A stretch of DNA of 64,000 nucleotides from positions 1 to 64,000 of the forward strand of contig CANLMQ010000016.1 in the NCBI GenBank assembly GCA_947492175.1, in the 5' to 3' direction. The stretch's first letter is position 1. The number at the start of each line of letters is the position of its first letter. Made by a program: the position numbers and the translations under genes. The DNA is from an uncultured Draconibacterium sp. (lineage in GTDB: Bacteria; Bacteroidota; Bacteroidia; Bacteroidales; Prolixibacteraceae). The notes beneath the pieces were generated by a model, which was not told where the DNA came from, did not search any database, and saw only the letters and a list, made by a program, of their open reading frames with translations. This document shows, in pieces, positions 1-7,123 of this stretch.

Positions 1-77
1 AAATGAATGAAGTTCGCGGAGGAATAGAACCACCAAGATCAAGAGATAAAGATATTTACGATTTTGACGAAGAATAA
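1..77 (+). CDS. C-terminal part of double-glycine leader peptide, copy 1 (5' end outside window)
   Basis: The reading frame is already open at the window edge and ends at the TAA at 75-77. The visible part reads (E)MNEVRGG followed by IEPPRSRDKDIYDFDEE. All 77 bases are identical to 168-244, the end of the complete copy downstream, so this is the tail of a second gene copy. A leader ending in Glu-Met-x-x-Val-x-Gly-Gly is typical of Bacteroidota peptide precursors cleaved after GG by a C39-type exporter protease. The segment after GG is acidic and carries a PPRSRDKD stretch. No maturation enzyme is visible because the upstream region is outside the window. Function is inferred only from the leader pattern. 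Confidence 0.55.
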   Translation, partial: MNEVRGGIEPPRSRDKDIYDFDEE

Positions 78-106
78 GTAAAGTACCCATCTAAAAATCT
101 ATCTCG

Positions 107-244
107 ATGAAAGCTACAGCAGAAAATATATTTGACGTATTAGGTTTTGATACTTTGAGTGAGAATGAAATGAATGAAGTTCGCGGAGGAATAGAACCAC
201 CAAGATCAAGAGATAAAGATATTTACGATTTTGACGAAGAATAA
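107..244 (+). CDS. Small double-glycine leader peptide (natural-product-precursor-like), copy 2
   Basis: A complete 45-residue ORF from ATG at 107 to TAA at 242-244. The N-terminal part (MKATAENIFDVLGFDTLSE) is a leader, followed by NEMNEVRGG with the double glycine at residues 27-28. A 17-residue segment IEPPRSRDKDIYDFDEE follows. This matches the layout of Bacteroidota GG-leader precursors for ribosomal peptides, whose core is released by a peptidase-containing ABC exporter; that family assignment is by pattern, not by search. The core lacks Cys and has one Ser, one Tyr and many Asp/Glu, so lanthionine chemistry is unlikely. It lies 29 bp after copy 1, with which it shares an identical 3' half. 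Modification enzymes and exporter would have to lie left of the window. Confidence 0.6.
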   Translation: MKATAENIFDVLGFDTLSENEMNEVRGGIEPPRSRDKDIYDFDEE

Positions 245-293
245 ATTAGAATAAAGATATCCTATATACAGAACCAATTAAGTTGTTAGTACA

Positions 294-336
294 GGGGGTT
301 AAAGCGGGACGCGTTTTAATTCCCTTTTGGTTTTTT
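294..336 (+). terminator. Probable intrinsic terminator after the peptide genes
   Basis: A stem can be drawn from GGG, TTAAA and GCG on the left arm (295-305) with CGC, TTTAA and CCC on the right arm (309-324), with a small bulge, followed by TTTTGGTTTTTT. It sits between the plus-strand peptide genes and the convergent methyltransferase gene. Confidence 0.4.
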
Positions 337-347
337 AGGGGGAAACA

Positions 348-1487
348 TTATTCTTTTCGTTTCCCGCTAAAAAGTTCATATTTATTGAATTTGCATTTTA
401 AAGCCCCGTTAAACAAATCAACTTTTATTGCCGGCTTTAATCCAACATATTTTAAGCTTTCCATTGAGGAAGTTAATACCCAAGCTGAATTGCCGTGGTA
501 TTGATGTTTAAACCGCTCACCAATCATTTCATATAAACCATTCAGATTTTCTTCTTTTAAACGTTCACCATAAGGCGGATTGGTAATAATGGTTGCATCT
601 TTCAGATTTAATTCAAGGTCGTTAAAGTCAGATTTTTGAAATTTAATTTTGTTAAATACTAATGCTCTGCGTGCATTGGTTTGAGCATTTAATAAATTAC
701 TCCCTGAAATATCTGAAGCATAAATTGTGTGTCGAAATTCTCTTTTTTCAACAGGCTCGGTAATTTTATCCCAAAGTAGCTGGTCATAGTCGTTCCATAG
801 CTGAAATGCAAACTCTTTACGAAATTTTGCAGGTGGAATATTTTGAGCAATCATGGCTGCCTCAATTGGCAAAGTTCCAGAGCCACACATGGGGTCCATA
901 AAGTCAGAATTTCCATACCATCCGGCGATCATAATCATTCCGGCTGCCAGAACCTCGTTCAAAGGAGCATCACCTTGTTTTACACGGTAACCACGCTTAT
1001 GAAGCGATTCTCCGGTGGAGTCTATTGAAAGAGTACAGTTATTTTGGTAGATATGTACATTAACAATGATATCGGGATTCTCGGTATCCACATTGGGGCG
1101 TTTCCCAAAATTTTCACGAAAATAATCAGCAATGGCATCTTTAACTTTTAGGGATGCAAACATTGAATTCCGAAAATCACGGGAATTAACAACTACACTA
1201 TTGATAACAAAGTTTTGTTCAAGGTCAAAATAGTTTTTCCATTTTACACTTTTACATTTTAAGTAAAACTGATCAACGTTTTTAAACTGGAAGTGTTCGA
1301 TTTCCTTTAAAATACGTAAAGCTGAACGTAAAAGATAGTTTGATTTGTATATTAATTCCAGGTCTCCTTCATAAAATACAGCGCGATTTCCACGACGTAC
1401 ATTTTGTCCACCAATTTTCTTAACTTCTTTGGCAAGTACATCTTCCAGTCCTGAAAATGTTTTTGCAATTAATTTGTAATTCTTCAA
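348..1487 (-). CDS. THUMP-domain class I SAM-dependent rRNA methyltransferase (RlmL N-terminal-like)
   Basis: Probably methylates a guanine N2 position in 23S rRNA, as in the RlmL/Trm14/YcbY group. The protein has 379 residues. An N-terminal THUMP-type RNA-binding region (about 45-155) precedes a Rossmann methyltransferase domain with a SAM-binding motif DPMCGSGT (198-205) and the catalytic NPPYGERL motif (303-310) typical of N2-guanine and N6-adenine methylases. Length fits single-domain Bacteroidota members, not the two-domain enterobacterial RlmL. The frame has no upstream ATG before a stop, so a TTG at 1487 is the likely start. It is the last gene of a minus-strand run that begins with guaA, 18 bp after the serine acetyltransferase. 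The target base cannot be told from sequence. Confidence 0.88.
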   Translation of the reverse strand: MKNYKLIAKTFSGLEDVLAKEVKKIGGQNVRRGNRAVFYEGDLELIYKSNYLLRSALRILKEIEHFQFKNVDQFYLKCKSVKWKNYFDLEQNFVINSVVVNSRDFRNSMFASLKVKDAIADYFRENFGKRPNVDTENPDIIVNVHIYQNNCTLSIDSTGESLHKRGYRVKQGDAPLNEVLAAGMIMIAGWYGNSDFMDPMCGSGTLPIEAAMIAQNIPPAKFRKEFAFQLWNDYDQLLWDKITEPVEKREFRHTIYASDISGSNLLNAQTNARRALVFNKIKFQKSDFNDLELNLKDATIITNPPYGERLKEENLNGLYEMIGERFKHQYHGNSAWVLTSSMESLKYVGLKPAIKVDLFNGALKCKFNKYELFSGKRKE

Positions 1488-1505
1488 TTTAACTATTTTA
1501 ATATG

Positions 1506-2432
1506 TTAGATTCCGGCACCGTCGGTAAACGGAATATCTTTTGCTCGTTTTTGAATAACTCTGGAGTTTGGCGGCAAGCTGGTGGTAACCCATACATTTC
1601 CACCAATTACTGAGCCTTTCCCGATTGTAACTCTTCCCAGGATAGTAGCACCTGCATAAATAACAACATCGTCTTCAACAATAGGATGACGAGGAATACC
1701 CTTAATTGGATTTCCGTCTTCATCTAAAGGAAAACTTTTAGCTCCAAGTGTAACACCCTGGTATATTTTAACATTATTACCTAAAATGGCTGTCGATCCG
1801 ATAACAACCCCGGTTCCATGGTCTATTGTAAAGCTTTCTCCGATTTGAGCACGCGGGTGAATATCTATTCCAGTTTCGCTGTGTGCCATTTCGGAAATAA
1901 ATCGTGGAATAAGCGGAACTTCCAGCTGTAGCAGTTTATGGGCCACGCGGTAATTCATTATTGCTCTGATTCCCGGATAGCTAAAAATTACTTCGCCAAA
2001 GTTTTTGGCAGCCGGATCGTTTAAAAAGGTCGACTCAACGTCTGTTCCCAGTATCCTTCTGATTTCAGGAAGAAACTCTATAAAATCAACAGCAACTTGT
2101 TTAGCTCTTTCGGTATGAATAGAAACTTTGTCAGGAGAGTCACTGCTACATTCGAAACACATTCCTGCCAGTATTTCTCCACTAAGGAGTTCATATAATT
2201 CATCAATATATACACCCATATAATGTTGGGTGGTTCCTGTTCTTAGCGTAGTATTTCCAAAGTAACCCGGGAAGAGAATCTCACGAACCAAATTAATGAC
2301 TTTCGATAAATTTTTTATTGAAGGCAATGGCTCGCCCTGATGATGTTCATGACATAACTGCTTGTACGATTCCGGTTCACTAAGTTTAAGGATTGTATTG
2401 TTTATTTTGTTATCAAGTTCTTTTGTTGTCAT
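1506..2432 (-). CDS. cysE: Serine O-acetyltransferase
   Basis: Catalyses acetyl-CoA + L-serine to O-acetylserine, the first step of cysteine synthesis in the cytoplasm. The 308-residue protein has an N-terminal helical region and a C-terminal left-handed beta-helix of hexapeptide repeats, from about residue 190 (HPRAQIGESFTIDHGTGVVIG) through KIYQGVTLGAKSF and RHPIVEDDVVIYAGATILG to VIGGNVWVT. The DHGTGVVIG segment contains the His and Asp conserved at the serine acetyltransferase active site. The length is that of the longer EpsC/SrpH-type Bacteroidota enzymes. It lies 18 bp upstream of the methyltransferase gene. The 80-bp gap to the upstream kinase gene may contain its own promoter. Confidence 0.92.
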   Translation of the reverse strand: MTTKELDNKINNTILKLSEPESYKQLCHEHHQGEPLPSIKNLSKVINLVREILFPGYFGNTTLRTGTTQHYMGVYIDELYELLSGEILAGMCFECSSDSPDKVSIHTERAKQVAVDFIEFLPEIRRILGTDVESTFLNDPAAKNFGEVIFSYPGIRAIMNYRVAHKLLQLEVPLIPRFISEMAHSETGIDIHPRAQIGESFTIDHGTGVVIGSTAILGNNVKIYQGVTLGAKSFPLDEDGNPIKGIPRHPIVEDDVVIYAGATILGRVTIGKGSVIGGNVWVTTSLPPNSRVIQKRAKDIPFTDGAGI

Positions 2433-2514
2433 TTCTCAAAAAGTTTTACAAAATTAATTAGATTCGGTTTACAATTTACAGTAAAACGTTTGAATTCCGC
2501 TCTTGTTGAAAATT

Positions 2515-3039
2515 TTATCTTCCTTCTTCAATAATTCGGATTGCTTTTTCTATACGATTTTCGTTCTGACCGGTTACCAGTTGGTATTTATAGTTTCTTT
2601 TCTGTAATTCATTTAGATAGATATTATGTAGCTTCTCTCTTTTTTTTCCTCCATTCTCCCTAACATTATCAGCCACCCATGGCAAATCGATATCACATAA
2701 TAAAAACAGATCAATCTTTGTTTTTTCAATATGCGATTCAAGCCAATCGGGAACCTTTTTGAAAACGACCTCAAACCATATTTTTGTGATAATTAACCAC
2801 GTATCAAGTATTATAAAGGGATGATCTGAGTTTAATTTTTCATCCACTTCTCTAATCTGCTGTTTGGCTATTTCTACAACATCTTCGTAATTGTAGTCAC
2901 GATTCAGATTTTCGATATAACCGCGAGCAAGTTCCGGAACATAAGGCACGCCAAAATACGATGAAAGCGCTTCACATAGAGTACTTTTTCCGGTAGATTC
3001 GGCACCTGTAACTACTATTATTTTAGGTATTCTGCTCAC
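2515..3039 (-). CDS. NadR-type nicotinamide riboside kinase (AAA ATPase-like)
   Basis: Probably phosphorylates nicotinamide riboside to NMN for NAD salvage. The 174-residue protein starts with a Walker A motif GAESTGKST (about residues 12-20) and matches the C-terminal kinase domain of NadR, with LDTWLIITKIWFE and CDIDLPWVADNVRENGG as family-typical segments. The nucleotidyltransferase and HTH domains of full NadR are absent, so this is a stand-alone kinase. The start codon is GTG at 3039, inside the end of the upstream pnuC gene (17-bp overlap), which implies translational coupling. The pairing with the PnuC transporter strongly supports the riboside kinase role. Confidence 0.87.
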   Translation of the reverse strand: MSRIPKIIVVTGAESTGKSTLCEALSSYFGVPYVPELARGYIENLNRDYNYEDVVEIAKQQIREVDEKLNSDHPFIILDTWLIITKIWFEVVFKKVPDWLESHIEKTKIDLFLLCDIDLPWVADNVRENGGKKREKLHNIYLNELQKRNYKYQLVTGQNENRIEKAIRIIEEGR

Positions 3040-3631
3040 TTAATTTTATGTCTTTTTTCCATTCGATATAACCCAATGCCGCCATAACAGTGTATACAAT
3101 AAACAATATTACAGTTGGCCACAAACCTTTATAAACGTACAATCCGGCCGAGAATGCATCGATAAATATCCATAAAAGCCAGTGTTCGATATATTTTCGA
3201 GCCAGCATCCATGTTGCCACAATACTTAATGCTGTCGTCATTGAATCCATATATGGAACGTCGGAGTTTGTCCAATTTAATAAAATATAAAGCAGAACTC
3301 CATATAAAACTACAGAGGTTAAAATGAGCTTTACCCAGAGCACATTCGACGTTTTTTTTACAGGTACTTTTAGACCGTTTTGAGGTTTTTTCCCTTTTAT
3401 CCAAAAGTACCAGCCGTATAAACTTATTCCTACATAGTACACTTGTAGTCCCATGTCGGCATATAACTTCGACTTAAAAAATACGGCAACATATAATGCA
3501 GAAGTTAGTAACCCAGTGGGCCATGTAAGTATGTTTTGCCGGATGGAGAATATAATATATAATATACCAAGAATGGCTCCCAGCAACTCAATATTATTGC
3601 TTAAGAGCCATTCCAGAACTAAATCTGTCAT
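3023..3631 (-). CDS. pnuC: Nicotinamide riboside transporter PnuC
   Basis: Inner-membrane carrier for nicotinamide riboside, which is then trapped by the kinase encoded next to it. The 202-residue protein has about seven hydrophobic segments and the Trp-rich character of the PnuC family (for example GISLYGWYFWIKG and the C-terminal WLLWIFIDAFSAGLYVYKGL). It starts 6 bp after the stop of the S41 protease gene and overlaps the kinase gene by 17 bp. All three are therefore probably co-transcribed. No riboswitch is seen in the short upstream spacer. Confidence 0.93.
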   Translation of the reverse strand: MTDLVLEWLLSNNIELLGAILGILYIIFSIRQNILTWPTGLLTSALYVAVFFKSKLYADMGLQVYYVGISLYGWYFWIKGKKPQNGLKVPVKKTSNVLWVKLILTSVVLYGVLLYILLNWTNSDVPYMDSMTTALSIVATWMLARKYIEHWLLWIFIDAFSAGLYVYKGLWPTVILFIVYTVMAALGYIEWKKDIKLSEQNT

Positions 3632-3637
3632 AATTTA

Positions 3638-5272
3638 CTATTCAGTAGTAACTAATAATTCGTTGTATTCTTTTTGATTTTGAATTACTTCAAGCGCTTT
3701 TAAAATAGCTTCGTCATCGGAGTAATATACTTTGTAAAAATCGTTTCTGTTATACACATCGCGTGCAACCAAAGCTTTAATTTCGCGTTTTAAATTATCA
3801 ATGGCAAATGCCAGACTTTCTTCATCCCTTTCAATTCCTTCTTTTTCGCCTCTGGCAGCAATTTCGTTAATATCTTCATCGGTAATCTCAAACCTGGAAT
3901 TATATGCATTAAACTTAGGATATTTTCTTTTGATTTTATCCCGGTTTTCATCAACATAATCCAACACAAAGTTATAAGTAACCTGTTTTCTTCGTAGGCT
4001 ATTTACATACTGATAATGATGCGATGTATCAAGAGGAATAAAAATATCGGGCATAACGCCTCCTCCGCCATAAACATTCCGTCCGTTAACAAGGGTTTTG
4101 TGTTTTTGCGATTCATCAAAATGAACACTGTCTGCGTTGAACATCTCTCCATTTGTTAATCGGTCGTACTGCTCTTTTCTGTACTCCTTTACTCCTTCGT
4201 CATAAGGTTTTTGAATGCAGCGTCCGCTTGGAGTATAATAGTGTGCAGTAGTTAAACGTATCATGGAACCATCGGTTAAAAAGAACGGTTTTTGCACCAG
4301 ACCTTTTCCGAACGAGCGGCGACCAATAATAATTCCCCGGTCCCAGTCCTGGACTGCACCCGAAACAATTTCACTTGCCGATGCAGAACCTTCATCAACT
4401 AAAACCACCAGATTCCCTTTTTCGAAATTACCCTTTCCACTGGCTTTATACTCACGTTTGGGATCATTCATTCCATCGGTATAAACTACCAGCTTATTGT
4501 CTTCCAGAAACTGATCAGAAATTTCAATGGCTGATTTTAAATAACCGCCTCCGTTACCACGCAAATCCAGAACAAGGTTTTTTATGCCTTCCTGTTTTAG
4601 TTCGTTCATTGCTGTTATAAACTCATCGGTTGTTGTAGCGGAAAATTTGTTCAGTTTAATGTAACCTGTACTTTCATCCAACATATAGGATGCATCCAGA
4701 CTGAAAATTGGAATTTTATCTCTTATTATTGTAAAATCCAGGATTTGAGGTTCTGATTTTCTTTTCACCTTTAAATCAACCCGGGTACCTTTATCTCCCC
4801 GCAACATGTCGAACACATCGGAATTCTTTAGCCCGATACCTGCAATATTTTTGCCATCAACTTCTACAATACGGTCTCCGGCTCTTAGTCCAACTTTTTC
4901 AGATGGACCGCCCGAGATCGTCGTACTAACAAGTAGCGTATCGTGAAAAATATTAAATGAAATACCAATACCCTCAAAATTACCTTTTAAGGGTTCATTC
5001 ATTTTGTCCACCTCCTCTTTTGAAATATACGTAGAATGCGGATCCAGTTCGCTCAATACATTCACGATTGCTTTCTCCGTTAACTGATTAACATTAGCCG
5101 AATCGACATAATAACTGTCTACCAACCTTAAAAGCCGTGCAAATTTTAGCTGGTTTTTCTGAACATCTTCTTTTACCTGTGCAGTGCTATCTTTTACAGG
5201 AAATGTAAAAAGTAGTACCAAACAAAGGAAAATACCAATATCACGAAACTTTATAACTCTTAAATTGTGCAT
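3638..5272 (-). CDS. S41-family C-terminal processing peptidase (CtpA-like), exported
   Basis: A periplasmic serine protease of the tail-specific/C-terminal processing family. The 544-residue protein has an N-terminal signal segment (GIFLCLVLLFTFPV, ending near STAQ). A PDZ domain (about 85-180) includes GIGISFNIFHDTLLV and GLRAGDRIVEVDG. The protease domain has the Ser-Lys dyad in GSASASE and SFGKGLVQ. A C-terminal helical extension contains many charged residues. The first ATG of the frame is used because the signal peptide follows it directly. It sits upstream of pnuC with a 6-bp gap and about 85 bp downstream of guaA. The substrate is unknown. Confidence 0.92.
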   Translation of the reverse strand: MHNLRVIKFRDIGIFLCLVLLFTFPVKDSTAQVKEDVQKNQLKFARLLRLVDSYYVDSANVNQLTEKAIVNVLSELDPHSTYISKEEVDKMNEPLKGNFEGIGISFNIFHDTLLVSTTISGGPSEKVGLRAGDRIVEVDGKNIAGIGLKNSDVFDMLRGDKGTRVDLKVKRKSEPQILDFTIIRDKIPIFSLDASYMLDESTGYIKLNKFSATTTDEFITAMNELKQEGIKNLVLDLRGNGGGYLKSAIEISDQFLEDNKLVVYTDGMNDPKREYKASGKGNFEKGNLVVLVDEGSASASEIVSGAVQDWDRGIIIGRRSFGKGLVQKPFFLTDGSMIRLTTAHYYTPSGRCIQKPYDEGVKEYRKEQYDRLTNGEMFNADSVHFDESQKHKTLVNGRNVYGGGGVMPDIFIPLDTSHHYQYVNSLRRKQVTYNFVLDYVDENRDKIKRKYPKFNAYNSRFEITDEDINEIAARGEKEGIERDEESLAFAIDNLKREIKALVARDVYNRNDFYKVYYSDDEAILKALEVIQNQKEYNELLVTTE

Positions 5273-5356
5273 GCTTTCAGCTTTAATATTTGTTATTAAA
5301 TTGACTAATTCAGTTGAGAAGGTTGTCTGTTATTTGTCTGTCCAAAATCTTAACAA

Positions 5357-6886
5357 TTATTCCCATTCAATTGTTGCAGGTGGCTTCGAGCTGATGTCGT
5401 ACACAACACGGTTAATACCACGTACTTTATTAATTATCTCGTTCGACATTTTTGCCAAAAAGTCGTAGGGCAGGTGTACCCAGTCGGCAGTCATACCATC
5501 AGTAGAAGCAACGGCGCGCAGTGCTACAGTATTTTCATAGGTACGTTCGTCGCCCATAACTCCAACAGACTGAACCGGAAGTAACATTACACCTGCTTGC
5601 CAAACATCGTCGTACAATCCCCAGCTTTTTAAGCCGTTAATGAAAATTGCATCGGCGTCTTGTAGCATACTAACTTTTTCCGGAGTGATATCACCTAAAA
5701 TGCGGATTCCCAATCCAGGACCCGGGAACGGATGTCTACCTAAAAGTTCTTGCTTAATGTTTAGCGCTTTTCCAACACGACGTACTTCGTCTTTAAAAAG
5801 AAGCTTTAGTGGTTCAACCACTTTTAAATTCATTTTTTCGGGAAGACCGCCAACGTTGTGGTGCGATTTAATCGTTGCCGATGGACCGTTTACCGAAACC
5901 GATTCAATAACATCGGGGTAAATAGTACCCTGAGCCAGCCATTTTACATCTTTTATTTTGTGTGCTTCTTCATCAAATACTTCGATAAAGTTGCGACCAA
6001 TAATTTTCCGTTTTTGTTCAGGATCAGTAACACCTGCCAGATCGTCCCAGAATTTTTTTCGGGCATCAACGCCAATTACATTTAATCCCATGTCTTTGTA
6101 CGAATGCAAAACATCTTCGAATTCGTTTTTGCGAAGCAGACCATTGTCAACAAAAATACAGGTAAGATTTTGGCCTATTGCTTTATTTAAAAGTACCCCT
6201 GCAACAGTTGAGTCAACACCTCCGGATAGACCAAGTACGACTTTGTCGTTGCCCAATTGTGCTTTTAATCCATTAACCGTACTTTCCACAAATGAATCGG
6301 GAGTCCAGTTTTGCGCACAGCCACAAATGGTTGAAACAAAATTTTCGAGTAACTGCTTTCCTTCAGTTGTATGATAAACCTCCGGGTGGAACTGGATAGC
6401 CCAGGTTTTTTCATCATCAATCTTATACGCAGCAAAGTTTACATCTTCGGTAGATGCAATTACTTTGTAGTTTTTGGGTAATGTAACAATTGTATCACCG
6501 TGCGACATCCACACCTGCGAGTGTAAACTAATGTCCTTAAATAAAATATCGTCGTGATCGATAAAACCCAACTTTGCCCGACCATATTCGCGGGTATTCG
6601 AAGGGGCAACTTCGCCACCATAGAAATGCGCCAGGTACTGTGCTCCATAACAAACTCCAAGTACAGGAAGCGAACCTTTTATTTTAGATAAATCTGGTCG
6701 TGGTGCATCTTCATCGCGCACTGAATAAGGGCTTCCCGATAAAATTACGCCCTTTACCGACTCATCTATTTCGGGATAATGATTAAAAGGATGAATTTCG
6801 CAATACACATTCAACTCACGTACTTTCCTACCAATCAACTGGGTGTATTGAGAACCAAAATCAAGAATTAAAATCTTTTCCTGCAT
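5357..6886 (-). CDS. guaA: GMP synthase (glutamine-hydrolysing)
   Basis: Converts XMP, ATP and glutamine to GMP. The N-terminal class I amidotransferase domain begins at ILILDFGSQYTQLIGR and has the nucleophile Cys in GVCYGAQ and the His/Glu pair in QFHPEVYHT. The ATP-pyrophosphatase domain has the P-loop LGLSGGVDST. The C-terminal dimerisation domain ends in the typical DISSKPPATIEWE. The open frame extends nine codons further upstream, but the Met immediately before QEKILIL matches the family N-terminus and is taken as the start (509 residues). This gene is the first of the minus-strand run and is divergent from the LysM gene, with about 240 bp between the starts. Confidence 0.95.
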   Translation of the reverse strand: MQEKILILDFGSQYTQLIGRKVRELNVYCEIHPFNHYPEIDESVKGVILSGSPYSVRDEDAPRPDLSKIKGSLPVLGVCYGAQYLAHFYGGEVAPSNTREYGRAKLGFIDHDDILFKDISLHSQVWMSHGDTIVTLPKNYKVIASTEDVNFAAYKIDDEKTWAIQFHPEVYHTTEGKQLLENFVSTICGCAQNWTPDSFVESTVNGLKAQLGNDKVVLGLSGGVDSTVAGVLLNKAIGQNLTCIFVDNGLLRKNEFEDVLHSYKDMGLNVIGVDARKKFWDDLAGVTDPEQKRKIIGRNFIEVFDEEAHKIKDVKWLAQGTIYPDVIESVSVNGPSATIKSHHNVGGLPEKMNLKVVEPLKLLFKDEVRRVGKALNIKQELLGRHPFPGPGLGIRILGDITPEKVSMLQDADAIFINGLKSWGLYDDVWQAGVMLLPVQSVGVMGDERTYENTVALRAVASTDGMTADWVHLPYDFLAKMSNEIINKVRGINRVVYDISSKPPATIEWE

Positions 6887-7123
6887 GAAATTTAACTTTA
6901 AATAATGAACCACAAAAGTAAAAATATAGTATCAAAACTTGGTGAAAACTTGATGAAATTAAACGACTTGTTAACAAGATAACAACGTAATTGAGCACTT
7001 TTAACCTGTAAGTATAGGTTAATTGATTAAATCAATAAAATTTATTTCGTTTCCCGTCGTTTTCACTTAGGTGTTGATCTATAATTACTAAATTTGACCG
7101 GAATCTTAAAAAATGATATTTTA

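Larger units (their letters stand above)
1..244 (+). repeat. Tandem duplication of a 77-bp coding segment (1-77 and 168-244)
   Basis: Bases 1-77 and 168-244 are identical, with a repeat period of 167 bp. Identity stops exactly after the shared TAA stop codon (GTAAAG versus ATTAGA follow). Whether the identity continues to the left cannot be seen. This points to recent duplication or gene conversion of the precursor-peptide gene. Confidence 0.9.

Noticed and set aside
283..504. 73-residue plus-strand ORF
   Set aside because: Mostly antisense to the methyltransferase gene, no family-like composition, no upstream coding signal.
5958..6374. 138-residue plus-strand ORF
   Set aside because: Entirely antisense to guaA, which has full motif support.
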